Source: an uncultured Candidatus Saccharibacteria bacterium
GTDB lineage: Bacteria > Patescibacteriota > Saccharimonadia > Saccharimonadales > Saccharimonadaceae
Reading direction: 5' to 3'
DNA: 33,738 bases
Assembly (NCBI GenBank): GCA_937873745.1
Contig: CALMYZ010000010.1
Coordinates: forward strand, 1 to 33,738
Part shown: positions 6,445 through 15,230 of the stretch, in pieces
How positions within the stretch are numbered: the stretch's first letter is position 1
Layout of the letters: the number at the start of each line of letters is the position of its first letter
Translations under genes and position numbers: made by a program
The notes under the pieces: model-generated
Seen by the model: the letters and a program-made list of their open reading frames with translations, nothing else
Databases searched by the model: none
What the model was told of the DNA's origin: nothing

Positions 6445-6453
6445 AGGTATAAT
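6425..6453 (+). promoter_or_regulatory. Promoter of pheS (leaderless)
   Basis: TTGTAG (6425-6430) and TATAAT (6448-6453) have 17-nt spacing. The -10 box ends 8 nt before the pheS ATG and lies at the stop codon of the preceding gene. Confidence 0.7.
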
Positions 6454-6461
6454 CGAAACAG

Positions 6462-7493
6462 ATGGATAATATACAGTCTATAAAACAGGTCTTGCTCGAG
6501 CGACTAGACACGCTAGAGCACAAAGCCGATATCTTGAAGGCTCCAGAGCTGAAGACGCTTTTTGGTGCTATCAAAGATCAGGCTCCAGAAGACCGCGCTG
6601 CATATGGGCAGGCTGTCAACTCACTCCAGCAAGAACTAAAGAGTAAGCTCGCAGACTATGCTTCGGCTAGCGAAGTTGTCACGCCCATAGATATAACCGC
6701 ACCGATGGATATTAACGGCGCTATGCCGACATTGCTACCAGCCGAGCGTGGCACGACGCATCCTTTGTCGCAAGAGATCCAGAAGCTGTCAGACATCTTC
6801 GAGCGCATGGGCTTCTCTATCGAAGATTCACGCGAGATCGACGATCAATATCATATGTTCGACGCGCTCAACTTCCCAAAGGGTCATCCGGCACGCGACG
6901 ATTACGACACCTTTATGACTGTCGAGACAGACAAAGATGGCGAGCCGTTCGTAGCACCAGCTCACACCAGCACGATGCAAAATCGCGTACTGCGTAAATA
7001 CAAGCAGAATCTCGAAGAAGATAAGCCGATAGCTGTAGTCGTGCCAGACCGCGTCTTTCGCAACGAAGACCTAGATGCGCGCCACGAGCATACTTTTTAT
7101 CAGGTCGAGGGTGTCTATGTCAGTAAGGGTGTGACTGTCGGTAATCTCATCGCGACGTTACAGACGTTTTTGAGCGAGTACTATGGCAAAGAGCTAGACG
7201 TCAGGACGAATCCGTTTTATTTTCCGTTTACCGAGCCGAGCTTTGAGTTTGCGCTGAGCTGTCCGTTTTGCGAAAAGGCCGGCTGCAAGGTCTGTAGCTA
7301 CGAAGGTTGGATAGAGCTCATCGGTTGTGGCTTGATTCATCCAAATGTCTTGCGCGCCGCCGACATCGACCCGGAAGTCTACACTGGCTTCGCCTGGGGC
7401 TTAGGTGTCGATCGCTTGGTTATGATGAAAAACGGCATCGAAGACGTACGACATTTTGAGAGCGCCAAACTGGATTTCTTGAAGCAATTCTAG
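6462..7493 (+). CDS. pheS: Phenylalanine-tRNA ligase alpha subunit
   Basis: A 343-aa alpha subunit that carries the class II catalytic core for charging tRNA-Phe. The N-terminal part (about 1-85) is the coiled-coil arm. The core contains motif 2-like RVFRNEDLDARHEHTFYQVEG, FPFTEPSFEF and motif 3 WGLGVDRLVMMKNGI near the end. A cysteine cluster CPFC-x4-CKVC (about residues 267-278) precedes GWIELIGCGLIHPNVL. It could bind zinc, and similar clusters occur in some bacterial PheS. Length is normal. The beta subunit pheT lies 390 bp downstream, separated by a small ORF with its own promoter, so the two subunits are not in one tight operon. Confidence 0.97.
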   Translation: MDNIQSIKQVLLERLDTLEHKADILKAPELKTLFGAIKDQAPEDRAAYGQAVNSLQQELKSKLADYASASEVVTPIDITAPMDINGAMPTLLPAERGTTHPLSQEIQKLSDIFERMGFSIEDSREIDDQYHMFDALNFPKGHPARDDYDTFMTVETDKDGEPFVAPAHTSTMQNRVLRKYKQNLEEDKPIAVVVPDRVFRNEDLDARHEHTFYQVEGVYVSKGVTVGNLIATLQTFLSEYYGKELDVRTNPFYFPFTEPSFEFALSCPFCEKAGCKVCSYEGWIELIGCGLIHPNVLRAADIDPEVYTGFAWGLGVDRLVMMKNGIEDVRHFESAKLDFLKQF

Positions 7494-7542
7494 CATGAAC
7501 GAATCCACCCGTCCTATGCGCCAAATCGGCTAGAGCTTGGTG

Positions 7543-7548
7543 TACACT
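7543..7548 (+). promoter_or_regulatory. Possible -10 box of small ORF between pheS and pheT
   Basis: TACACT ends 6 nt before the ATG at 7555, the same geometry as the other leaderless genes here. No convincing -35 is seen. Confidence 0.4.
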
Positions 7549-7554
7549 AGATAT

Positions 7555-7797
7555 ATGAACGACGATAAATTCGACAAACTGTTTAACTATATGGTTGATA
7601 TGGATAAGCGCATCGACGGCAGGTTTGACGAGGTGAAGGCTGATATCCGTAGTTTGCTCGATGTACCCGATATTATCGCAAAGCGCCTTGATGACAAAGA
7701 TGACGAACAAGCCGCTCGCGATGCGCAATTCGCACGGCCAGTAGATTGGGCGCGCAAGGTCTCCGAAAAAACCGGCGTACCGATGCCAAATCTCTAG
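7555..7797 (+). CDS. Small charged helical protein of unknown function
   Basis: An 80-aa hydrophilic protein between pheS and pheT. The N-terminal half (KLFNYMVDMDKRIDGRFDEV) has heptad-like spacing typical of a short coiled coil, followed by an acidic DDKDDEQAARDAQ stretch and a basic C-terminus (WARKVSEKTGVPMPNL). The ATG at 7555 is preferred to a TTG at 7537 because the TACACT box lies between them. I do not recognise a family. It may be a lineage-specific insertion in the phe locus. Confidence 0.55.
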   Translation: MNDDKFDKLFNYMVDMDKRIDGRFDEVKADIRSLLDVPDIIAKRLDDKDDEQAARDAQFARPVDWARKVSEKTGVPMPNL

Positions 7798-7840
7798 AAT
7801 CTCTAGACGTTTAGCGCTGTAGCGCAATGGCGATTTAATC

Positions 7841-7870
7841 TTACAATGATAACTCTAGAGGTGGTATAAT
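7841..7870 (+). promoter_or_regulatory. Promoter of pheT
   Basis: TTACAA (7841-7846) and an extended TGGTATAAT (-10 at 7865-7870) have 18-nt spacing. The -10 box ends 13 nt before the ATG at 7884, giving a leader of about 6 nt without a Shine-Dalgarno. Confidence 0.7.
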
Positions 7871-7883
7871 CACATAAGAAACT

Positions 7884-10424
7884 ATGAGAATTAGCCTAAA
7901 TACAATCAAGCGATATATAGACTTTGAGCTACCACCCCTAGAGGAGCTGGTGGAGCGTATCAATACTCAACTCGGCGGAGTCGAGGCTACTATAGACCTG
8001 GCGGATAAGTACAAAGACGCCGTGATAGTGCGCGTAGTGGAGTGCGATAAGCATCCAGATGCCGACAAGCTGAGTGTCACCAAGATCGACGATAACGGGG
8101 TTGCACCAGATGTGCCACGGGACGAAAACGGCTACGTACAAGTAGTCTGTGGTGCGCCAAATGTGCGAGCTGGCATGCTGGCTGTTTGGTTGCCGCCGAA
8201 CTCTACTGTACCGTCAACATATGATGACAGTGAACCTTTTGTACTGGGTGCTCGGGCGCTACGTGGCGTGATGAGCCAGGGGATGTTGGCAGCGGCGGAC
8301 GAGCTAGCTATCGGTAGCGATCACGACGGTATACTTGAAATCGACCCTACCGAAGCCAAGCCATTAGGCGAGGCAATAGCACCTGGTGTGAGTTTTGCGA
8401 AGGCTTTTGGTCTAGACGACACGATCATAGATATCGAAAATAAGATGTTTACGCATCGCCCGGATCTGTTTGGTCAGCTCGGCGTGGTGCGAGAAATACG
8501 CAGCATACTTTCACTAGATACTAGTGCTACCGACCATAGCCAGCAGTCGATACTGGAGGAAGATTGGTTTTGGCAAGTACCAGGCTTTGGCGATGCGAAC
8601 GAACTCGAACTAGAGGTCTACAACGACGCGCTCGACAAGGCGCCGCGCTTTATGGCGGTGGCGATGTCTGATGTAGAAGTAAAGCCTAGTCCTCTTTGGC
8701 TACAGTGCGAGCTGGTGCGCTGGGGAGGCAAGCCGATCAACAATGTCGTTGATATGACAAATTACATCATGCTGTTGACCGCTCAGCCGACACACGCCTA
8801 CGACTATGACAAATTGCGTGGCGGCAAGCTGGGTGTACGTATGGCGTCTAGTGGCGAAGAGGTGACGCTACTAAACGGCAAGACTTACAAGCTAGATAGC
8901 GAAGATATCGTGATAGCCGACGGCGAGGGTGTGATCGGCCTAGCTGGAATCATGGGCGGTGGTAATTCAGAAGTGTCTGCCGATACCAAAAACATAGTAC
9001 TCGAAGTTGCGTCGTTTGGTATGTACGATGTGCGTCGCAGTAGTATGCGCCACGGGCTGTTTACCGATGCTTTGACTAGATTTAACAAGGGTCAGTCGAA
9101 GCTCCAAGACGATCGAGTACTTACCAAGCTGATGTCTATGATGTCTGAGTATGCTGGCGCAAAGCAGGCGAGCAAGGTGTTCGACGTCAATGATTTTGAT
9201 GAGCAAACCGACAAAAGTAGCCTACATAGTGAGATGACTATTGGAGTTGATTTTATCAATCAGCGTCTTGGCTCGGATCTAAGCCCTGTGACTATCGGTA
9301 ATATCTTGAGGTCCGTCAACTTAGCGGTCCGTCAATCCGAAGAAGACGAGTCTAGACTGGCAGTGACGGCACCATTTTGGCGTACTGATATTGCGCTACC
9401 GGAAGATATCGTCGAAGAAGTCGGGCGACTCTACGGCTTTGGTAGGTTACCTCGCGAGCTGCCGGTGCGAAGTATCGAACCTGCGCCCAAGAATGCGAAT
9501 CGTGAACTTGCTAGAAAGATACGTGAGATTTTGTCGCGCGCTGGCGCAAATGAAGTTTTGACATATAGTTTTGTAAACAAGAAGGTGTTAGAGCGCGCTG
9601 GTCAAAATTCAGACAATGCTTATAGTATCGCCAATGCGCTTAGCCCTGACTTGCAATATTATCGCTTGAGTTTGACACCGAGCTTGCTAGATAAAGTACA
9701 TAGCAATATCAAGGCCGGACATGACGAGTTCGCGCTGTTTGAGATCGGCAAAGGTCATACGAAGGGGCTACTAGACGACGAAGGACTTCCTAGAGAGCAA
9801 TGGCGTATGGCGCTCACGCTCGCCAACAAAAAGGGCGAGGGGTCGTCGTATTATCAGGCTAAATACCTACTGGAATATCTAGCCAAGGGCTTGGGGCTGA
9901 AGCTACTGTATCGCGCCAAAGACGACGGCGAAGTGTTCGACCCGGTCGCACCGTTTGAGCTGAAGCGCAGCGCTCAGGTGGTGATAGAGAGTACCGGTGA
10001 GATACTTGGGCTTGTCGGTGAATACAAGTCTAGTGTAAAGAGCGCCTTCAAGCTACCTGATTATGCCGCCGGATTTGAGATAGCGCCAAATGCGTTACTT
10101 CGTGCACTCGATGTGGTCTCACAGGCCTACAAGCCTCTCAGTAGATATCCTAGTACGAGTCGTGATATTAGCTTCCGTGTAGCTGGCGACGTGACATATG
10201 GGCAGGTACTAGAGCTTGCTGAGGGCGGGCTGAGCGATTCTGGTGTAGATGCGCAAATAGAGCCACGTGATATCTATCAGGCGGATGGAGACGACAAAAA
10301 GACTATCACTATAAGCGTGAAACTAACGCCGTACGAAAAAACCTTGGCTAGTGACGAGGCTAATCTAATAATCGATAGACTGACGGCTAATGTCGTACAA
10401 AATCTAGCTGCAGAAATCATCTAG
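7884..10424 (+). CDS. pheT: Phenylalanine-tRNA ligase beta subunit
   Basis: An 846-aa beta subunit that forms the alpha2-beta2 enzyme with PheS. Domains in order: N-terminal MRISLNTIKRYIDFEL; an OB-fold tRNA-binding domain (HPDADKLSVTKI, VVCGAPNVRAGM, about 40-170); the B3/B4 editing region (FMAVAMSDVEV, NNVVDMTNYIM, LAGIMGGGNSEV); B5 (about 450-520); a catalytic-like domain; and the C-terminal anticodon-binding FDX-ACB domain (RYPSTSRDISFRV, about 755-846). Length is normal for bacteria. It has its own near-leaderless promoter and is followed by the cyo promoter. Confidence 0.97.
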   Translation: MRISLNTIKRYIDFELPPLEELVERINTQLGGVEATIDLADKYKDAVIVRVVECDKHPDADKLSVTKIDDNGVAPDVPRDENGYVQVVCGAPNVRAGMLAVWLPPNSTVPSTYDDSEPFVLGARALRGVMSQGMLAAADELAIGSDHDGILEIDPTEAKPLGEAIAPGVSFAKAFGLDDTIIDIENKMFTHRPDLFGQLGVVREIRSILSLDTSATDHSQQSILEEDWFWQVPGFGDANELELEVYNDALDKAPRFMAVAMSDVEVKPSPLWLQCELVRWGGKPINNVVDMTNYIMLLTAQPTHAYDYDKLRGGKLGVRMASSGEEVTLLNGKTYKLDSEDIVIADGEGVIGLAGIMGGGNSEVSADTKNIVLEVASFGMYDVRRSSMRHGLFTDALTRFNKGQSKLQDDRVLTKLMSMMSEYAGAKQASKVFDVNDFDEQTDKSSLHSEMTIGVDFINQRLGSDLSPVTIGNILRSVNLAVRQSEEDESRLAVTAPFWRTDIALPEDIVEEVGRLYGFGRLPRELPVRSIEPAPKNANRELARKIREILSRAGANEVLTYSFVNKKVLERAGQNSDNAYSIANALSPDLQYYRLSLTPSLLDKVHSNIKAGHDEFALFEIGKGHTKGLLDDEGLPREQWRMALTLANKKGEGSSYYQAKYLLEYLAKGLGLKLLYRAKDDGEVFDPVAPFELKRSAQVVIESTGEILGLVGEYKSSVKSAFKLPDYAAGFEIAPNALLRALDVVSQAYKPLSRYPSTSRDISFRVAGDVTYGQVLELAEGGLSDSGVDAQIEPRDIYQADGDDKKTITISVKLTPYEKTLASDEANLIIDRLTANVVQNLAAEII

Positions 10425-10427
10425 CTG

Positions 10428-10456
10428 TTGCCGATATTAGCAAGGGCGTGTATGAT
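10428..10456 (+). promoter_or_regulatory. Promoter of the cyo operon
   Basis: TTGCCG (10428-10433) and TATGAT (10451-10456) with TG just before the -10 box and exactly 17-nt spacing. It shows that the GTG at 10448 would be upstream of the transcript and that the ATG at 10475 is the start. Confidence 0.7.
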
Positions 10457-10474
10457 AAAAGCAGAAGCGTTATT

Positions 10475-11440
10475 ATGTTGGAAAAGGTTGAAAAACTAAT
10501 CAAGCAGCTCTCATCGTTTTTGACGATGAAGAGGATATATATAACAGCCAGTTTAGGCTTGGTGATAGCTTTTTTGGTGATGTTTTTGATGCTGCCTGGC
10601 AAAAACATCGCGCTACTAGATCCAAAGGGGCTTATAGCTGAGCAGCAGCTAGACCTACTGGTGTTTACTACGCTACTGGGTCTGGTTGTTATCATCCCGG
10701 TCTTTGTATTGCTATTTGTCTTTGCTTACAAATATCGAGCTAGTAACAAAAAGGCTGATTATCAGCCAGACAAAAAAGACAATGTTTTACTAGAGATTAT
10801 CTGGTGGGGAATACCGATACTGATCATCTTGCTACTTAGTGTAGTTACTTGGGTTACGACACATCAGCTCGACCCGTATAAACCGATTGAGTCTAGTAAG
10901 GAACCCGTCAAAGTGCAGGTGGTGGCTATGCAGTGGAATTGGCTATTTATTTACCCCGACCACGGTGTAGCTAGTGTAAATGAGCTGCCGATGCCGGTCG
11001 GTGCGCCTGTGGAGTTTTCTATCACGGCCGATGCGCCGATGAGTGCTTTTTGGATACCGAATCTTGGATCACAGACTTATGCTATGAATGGCATGACAGC
11101 CAAGCTCCATCTTGTGGCGGATAAACCCGGTGTTTATCCTGGTATGAATACTAACATCAACGGAGAAGGCTACGCCAAGATGCGTTTTAAGGCAAACGCG
11201 ATGTCGCAAGCTGAGTTTGATGCTTGGGTGAGTCGAGCGGCCGGTTCAGATAATCACCTAGATTGGAACGAGTATACCGAATTGTCTCAGCCGACCAAAG
11301 ATATACCTCCGCGATATTTTATGCTGCACGAGTCTGATATATACGACAGGGTGATTGCGAAATATATGGATCATGGCGGCGGCAATAAGTCGACAGATAA
11401 TCAAAATTCAGGACATAATCATGAAGGGATGGGGCATTGA
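10475..11440 (+). CDS. cyoA: Cytochrome o ubiquinol oxidase subunit II
   Basis: A 321-aa subunit II of a heme-copper quinol oxidase. Helix 1 is at about 18-40 (signal or anchor region without a lipobox cysteine, unlike E. coli CyoA). Two further transmembrane helices follow (about 60-90 and 105-130), then an outer cupredoxin domain containing VVAMQWNWLFIYPD and APMSAFWIPNLGSQ. The cysteines of the CuA centre are absent, which marks a quinol oxidase and not a cytochrome c oxidase. The C-terminus is His-rich. It lies first in cyoABCDE, 1 nt before cyoB. Confidence 0.93.
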   Translation: MLEKVEKLIKQLSSFLTMKRIYITASLGLVIAFLVMFLMLPGKNIALLDPKGLIAEQQLDLLVFTTLLGLVVIIPVFVLLFVFAYKYRASNKKADYQPDKKDNVLLEIIWWGIPILIILLLSVVTWVTTHQLDPYKPIESSKEPVKVQVVAMQWNWLFIYPDHGVASVNELPMPVGAPVEFSITADAPMSAFWIPNLGSQTYAMNGMTAKLHLVADKPGVYPGMNTNINGEGYAKMRFKANAMSQAEFDAWVSRAAGSDNHLDWNEYTELSQPTKDIPPRYFMLHESDIYDRVIAKYMDHGGGNKSTDNQNSGHNHEGMGH

Positions 11441-11441
11441 T

Positions 11442-13403
11442 ATGTGGGGAAGATTGAGTCTTGAGGCTTTACCTCATGATATAGTCACTATCGGCGGTGT
11501 GGTCGGTGGCGGCCTAGCGGTTCTCGCGGGTGTGGCGGCGCTAACTTATTTCAAGAAATGGGGCTGGCTGTGGCGCGAATGGATAACGTCACTCGACCAC
11601 AAGAAGATCGGCATCATGTATATGATAGTGGCTGTCGTGATGCTGCTTCGAGGATTCGCCGATACCCTGATGTTACGCGCACAGCAAGCTGTGTTCGGGG
11701 CTGGCGATGGTGGACCTATCTCGGCAGACTTGTTCCAGCAAGTGTTCTCGGCACACGGCACAATTATGATATTCTTCGTGGCTATGGGTATACTATTTGG
11801 CGCGCTCAATCTGATAGTTCCTCTGCAAATAGGCGCACGAGATGTAGCTTTCCCGCTCTTAAACTCTATCAGTTTCTGGCTATTTGTGGCCGGTATGATG
11901 CTGATGAACCTCAGTTTGGCGATTGGTGAGTTTTCGACAGCTGGCTGGCTGGCGTATCCACCCCTATCTGGTCTAGAATATAGTCCCGGTACGGGAGTCG
12001 ACTACTGGCTGTGGAGTATCCAGATAGCTGGAATTGGTAGCTTGCTGTCCGGTATTAACTTCCTGGTGACTATATTTACAATGCGCCGTAAGGGTATGAC
12101 TTTGATGAAGATGCCGATCTTTACCTGGAGCGTGGTCGGTAGCATGGCGCTGGTCTTATGGGCGTTCCCTATATTGACGGCTACTTTGGCGATGCTGACA
12201 CTAGATCGAACTATCGGTACTAATTTCTTTACCTCAGACTTGGGCGGCAATCCGATGATGTACGTCAACCTCATCTGGGCCTGGGGGCACCCAGAGGTCT
12301 ATATACTAGTACTGCCAGCCTTTGGTGTTTTCTCCGAGATAGTCCCGGTCTTTAGTCGTAAGAAGCTATTCGGCTATAAGTCTATGGTTATGGCATTAAT
12401 GGCTATTACGGTACTATCTTTTACCGTCTGGCTACATCATTTCTTTACGATGGGTGCCGGTGCCAATGTCAATGCGTTCTTTGGTATTATGACGATGATT
12501 ATCGGCATACCGACCGGAGTCAAGGTCTTCAACTGGATATTTACGATGTACAAAGGTAAAGTGAGCTTTACTAGCCCGATGATTTGGTTTATGGGCTTCG
12601 TGGTGACATTTACACTAGGTGGTTTGACTGGCGTACTGTTATCTGTGCCGGGTATCGACTTCCAGATGCATAACAGTCTATTCTTGGTGGCGCATTTTCA
12701 CAATATGATTATCGGCGGCGTGGTCTTTGGTCTATTTGCGGGTATCACGTACTGGTGGCCGAAGTTCACAGGCTTTTACCTGCATGAGAAGTTGGGCAAG
12801 ATAGCTGCACTTTGCTGGATTGTCGGTTTCTTGGTAGCATTTGTGCCGATATATATACTTGGCTTGATGGGCGCGGCGCGACGGCTCGATAGCTATGACC
12901 CTAGTTTGGGCTGGCAGGGGCTGTTTGTGGTGGCGGCTGTCGGAGTGCTGATAATCGGACTGGGTGTGGTAGTGCAGGTTGCGCAAGTCGCCTACAGTAT
13001 CTGGAAGCGCAAAGAGCTACGCGCCCCGCACGATGCTTGGGGTGGTAGGACTCTAGAGTGGTATGCGCATACGCCTGTGCCGGAATACAACTTCGCAGTA
13101 CTAGATACTGTCAAGTCGAGAGACGAATTTTGGCAGATGAAGCAAGAAAATAGATTTAGGTCTAAGTCTACGCTGCTGCCTATCGAGCTACCAAAAAATA
13201 CATCGGCTGGATTTTTGATAGGTATGACGGCTGGGCTGATTGGCTTTGCAGTTATATGGCATATCTGGTGGCTCGTGGTTATCGGTGTGATCGCTGTCGT
13301 TGGCTTGGTTATTTGGGCGAATCTACGCGAAGAGACCGAGTTTGAATTGTCTGTCGGTGAAATCTTGCGACACGAAAAATCGATGAAAAGGGCGGGTCTA
13401 TAA
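11442..13403 (+). CDS. cyoB: Cytochrome o ubiquinol oxidase subunit I
   Basis: The 653-aa catalytic subunit, which reduces oxygen and pumps protons. Heme b ligands are H105 and H420, the heme o/a iron ligand is H418, CuB ligands are H283, H332 and H333, and the Tyr cross-link is Y287 (WGHPEVY). D134 and E285 of the D-channel and K361 of the K-channel are present, so it is a complete A-type pump. Of the E. coli quinol-site residues R71, D75, H98 and Q101, three are kept (R70, D74, Q100) but the histidine is Leu97. This alignment is from memory, with constant offset one. The ATG at 11442 with AAGGGATGG upstream is chosen over an in-frame ATG at 11355 that lies inside cyoA. Confidence 0.96.
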   Translation: MWGRLSLEALPHDIVTIGGVVGGGLAVLAGVAALTYFKKWGWLWREWITSLDHKKIGIMYMIVAVVMLLRGFADTLMLRAQQAVFGAGDGGPISADLFQQVFSAHGTIMIFFVAMGILFGALNLIVPLQIGARDVAFPLLNSISFWLFVAGMMLMNLSLAIGEFSTAGWLAYPPLSGLEYSPGTGVDYWLWSIQIAGIGSLLSGINFLVTIFTMRRKGMTLMKMPIFTWSVVGSMALVLWAFPILTATLAMLTLDRTIGTNFFTSDLGGNPMMYVNLIWAWGHPEVYILVLPAFGVFSEIVPVFSRKKLFGYKSMVMALMAITVLSFTVWLHHFFTMGAGANVNAFFGIMTMIIGIPTGVKVFNWIFTMYKGKVSFTSPMIWFMGFVVTFTLGGLTGVLLSVPGIDFQMHNSLFLVAHFHNMIIGGVVFGLFAGITYWWPKFTGFYLHEKLGKIAALCWIVGFLVAFVPIYILGLMGAARRLDSYDPSLGWQGLFVVAAVGVLIIGLGVVVQVAQVAYSIWKRKELRAPHDAWGGRTLEWYAHTPVPEYNFAVLDTVKSRDEFWQMKQENRFRSKSTLLPIELPKNTSAGFLIGMTAGLIGFAVIWHIWWLVVIGVIAVVGLVIWANLREETEFELSVGEILRHEKSMKRAGL

Positions 13404-13984
13404 TGAAACAAGCGGCTGTAAAATTTACCAATTACAAGTCTAGTCTAGGCTTCTGGATATATCTGATGACAGATTGTCTGATATTTGCCAGCCTGTTTGC
13501 GACGTATATCGTACTACTGCCGGGCACTGCTGGTGGTCCTGGTCCAAAAGATATTTTCCAGATGCCACTAGTGCTGACCGAGACGTTGATACTGCTAACT
13601 AGTAGTTTCACGGTCGGCTTGGCGATGATTGCCTTGTCAAAGAAAAATATCAAGCAAGCTATCTGGTGGCTCGCAGCCACATACATACTAGGTGTAGCCT
13701 TCTTGACTATAGAGTTGTTTGAGTTTGGCGTGTTGGTGAGCGAAGGACATTCATGGCAAGCGAGTGCTTTCTTGTCAGCCTTCTTTGTACTAGTGGGTAC
13801 GCATGGTCTACATATCTTGATAGGTCTGATATGGCTACTTGTCATGGTGATTGTGCTACTGCGGCGAGGGCTTAATAGCAAGTCTAGCCGACAACTCGGT
13901 CTATTTGCGATGTACTGGCATTTCCTGGATTTGGTGTGGATATTTATCTTCACGATTGTTTATTTGATGGGAGTAGCCTCATGA
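13403..13984 (+). CDS. cyoC: Cytochrome o ubiquinol oxidase subunit III
   Basis: A 193-aa subunit III with five transmembrane helices, the number typical of quinol-oxidase CyoC. Family features include KSSLGFWIYLMTDCLIFASLFATY, a central helix with ELFEFG, FFVLVGTHGLHILIGLIW and the terminal MYWHFLDLVWIFIFTIVYLMG. It stabilises subunit I. The start overlaps the cyoB stop (TAATG), pointing to coupled translation, and the stop overlaps the cyoD start (ATGA). Confidence 0.95.
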   Translation: MKQAAVKFTNYKSSLGFWIYLMTDCLIFASLFATYIVLLPGTAGGPGPKDIFQMPLVLTETLILLTSSFTVGLAMIALSKKNIKQAIWWLAATYILGVAFLTIELFEFGVLVSEGHSWQASAFLSAFFVLVGTHGLHILIGLIWLLVMVIVLLRRGLNSKSSRQLGLFAMYWHFLDLVWIFIFTIVYLMGVAS

Positions 13985-14325
13985 GCTTGAAGAAATACAT
14001 CATCGGCTTTTTGGCGTCGATTGCATTGACTCTACTGGCGTATAATCTAGTAGCTGGAGAGATAGCGAATGGCTTAACTCTACTGCTGCTGATTGGTGGA
14101 CTGGCTCTGGCTCAGATGGTTATACAGTTAGTCTACTTTTTACACCTACCAGATGAGATGAAGCCTCGCTACAAATTGCTATCGTTTGGCTTTATGGTAG
14201 TGATACTACTGATAGTCGTCGTCGGCACGCTATGGATCATGCATCATCTAAATTACAATATGATGGAGATGTCGCCAAGCGAAAAAGATCACTATATGTC
14301 TAGTCAAAAAGACAAGGGCTTCTAG
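13981..14325 (+). CDS. cyoD: Cytochrome o ubiquinol oxidase subunit IV
   Basis: A 114-aa small subunit with three transmembrane helices (about 6-25, 32-55, 68-92), including MVIQLVYFLHLPDE, typical of CyoD. It aids assembly of the oxidase. The ATG at 13981 overlaps the cyoC stop as ATGA; a longer frame from 13936 lies wholly inside cyoC and is rejected. The C-terminal tail is polar and charged. Confidence 0.93.
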   Translation: MSLKKYIIGFLASIALTLLAYNLVAGEIANGLTLLLLIGGLALAQMVIQLVYFLHLPDEMKPRYKLLSFGFMVVILLIVVVGTLWIMHHLNYNMMEMSPSEKDHYMSSQKDKGF

Positions 14326-14327
14326 AC

Positions 14328-15191
14328 TTGGACAAGGTTCGAGCTTATTATCAGCTAACCAAGCCGGGTGTACTGTATGGCAATGTTTTGACGGCGGTGG
14401 CCGGGTTTTTATTGGCGGCGGCTGGCGACATAGACTGGCTGGTTTTTGGAGGTATGTTATTTGGTATGACTGCTGTGGTTGCGAGCGCCTGCGTACTAAA
14501 TAATTACCTAGATCAAGATATAGACGCCGTCATGGAGCGGACAAAGAAGCGGCCAAGTGTATCTGGCTCCGTGTCTGGCGTCGGTATGCTGGTATTTTCA
14601 GCTGTATTGTTTTTGGTTGGTATGACGGCGCTTGTTTTGTGGACGAATCTGTTGACGGTCTGGGTCGGTGTGATTGGTTTTGTGACCTATGTGTGGCTAT
14701 ACGGTGCGCTGTCGAAAAGACGTTCCATACACGGTACTTTAGTGGGTAGTATATCGGGAGCGATGCCTATACTGGGTGGCTATGTAGCGGCTAGTGGCAG
14801 ACTAGACGCGGCGGCTATTATCGTATTCTTGATCATCTTTTTTTGGCAGTTTCCAGAGTTTTACTCGATCGCAATATACAGGCGCAAGGAATATGCGGCA
14901 GCGAAGATACCAGTCATGCCGGTGGTGAAGGGCGTCAGGTCTACGACTGTGCAGATATTTATATATACGATACTGTATGTACTGAGTACGCTCTCTCTGA
15001 CATTGTTTGGCTATACTGGCTGGATGTATTTCGTGGCTATGGCATTGTTTGGTATCCACTGGATCGCCGTCGGCTACGAAGGTTTACATGCCAAAAACTC
15101 TGACAAGTGGGCGCGACGTATGTTTAAATTGTCGATGATTAATATACTGGTACTATGCGTGGCTCTGTCTATTGGACCTCTATTGCCATAA
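14328..15191 (+). CDS. cyoE: Protoheme IX farnesyltransferase (heme O synthase)
   Basis: A 287-aa UbiA-family prenyltransferase that attaches a farnesyl chain to heme B, making the heme O needed by the oxidase. The first Asp-rich site is NNYLDQDIDAVMERTKKRP (about 62-80). The second conserved block is IYRRKEYAAAKIPVMP (about 182-197), which lacks the paired Asp usual here. About eight transmembrane helices are present. The start is TTG, 2 nt after the cyoD stop, and no better ATG is near. As last gene of the cyo cluster it supplies the cofactor. No heme biosynthesis gene occurs in the window, so protoheme must come from elsewhere in the genome or from outside. Confidence 0.93.
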   Translation: MDKVRAYYQLTKPGVLYGNVLTAVAGFLLAAAGDIDWLVFGGMLFGMTAVVASACVLNNYLDQDIDAVMERTKKRPSVSGSVSGVGMLVFSAVLFLVGMTALVLWTNLLTVWVGVIGFVTYVWLYGALSKRRSIHGTLVGSISGAMPILGGYVAASGRLDAAAIIVFLIIFFWQFPEFYSIAIYRRKEYAAAKIPVMPVVKGVRSTTVQIFIYTILYVLSTLSLTLFGYTGWMYFVAMALFGIHWIAVGYEGLHAKNSDKWARRMFKLSMINILVLCVALSIGPLLP

Positions 15192-15201
15192 GTGGTATAA
15201 T
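15172..15201 (+). promoter_or_regulatory. Promoter of the NADH dehydrogenase gene
   Basis: TTGGAC (15172-15177) and an extended TGGTATAAT (-10 at 15196-15201) are separated by 18 nt. The leader to the ATG at 15231 is about 22 nt and shows no Shine-Dalgarno; an out-of-frame ATG lies at 15218. Confidence 0.65.
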
Positions 15202-15230
15202 CAATCACGAAATATAAATGGAATCAATCA

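Noticed and set aside
7495-7533. 12-codon leader peptide after pheS that might be an attenuator
   Set aside because: The peptide MNESTRPMRQIG has no phenylalanine, no ribosome site and no terminator/antiterminator pair was found.
10448-10474. Upstream GTG start for cyoA
   Set aside because: The -10 box TATGAT overlaps it, so this codon would not be in the transcript.
11355-11441. Longer N-terminus for cyoB
   Set aside because: It lies inside cyoA, and the ATG at 11442 has a ribosome site and aligns with the E. coli protein.
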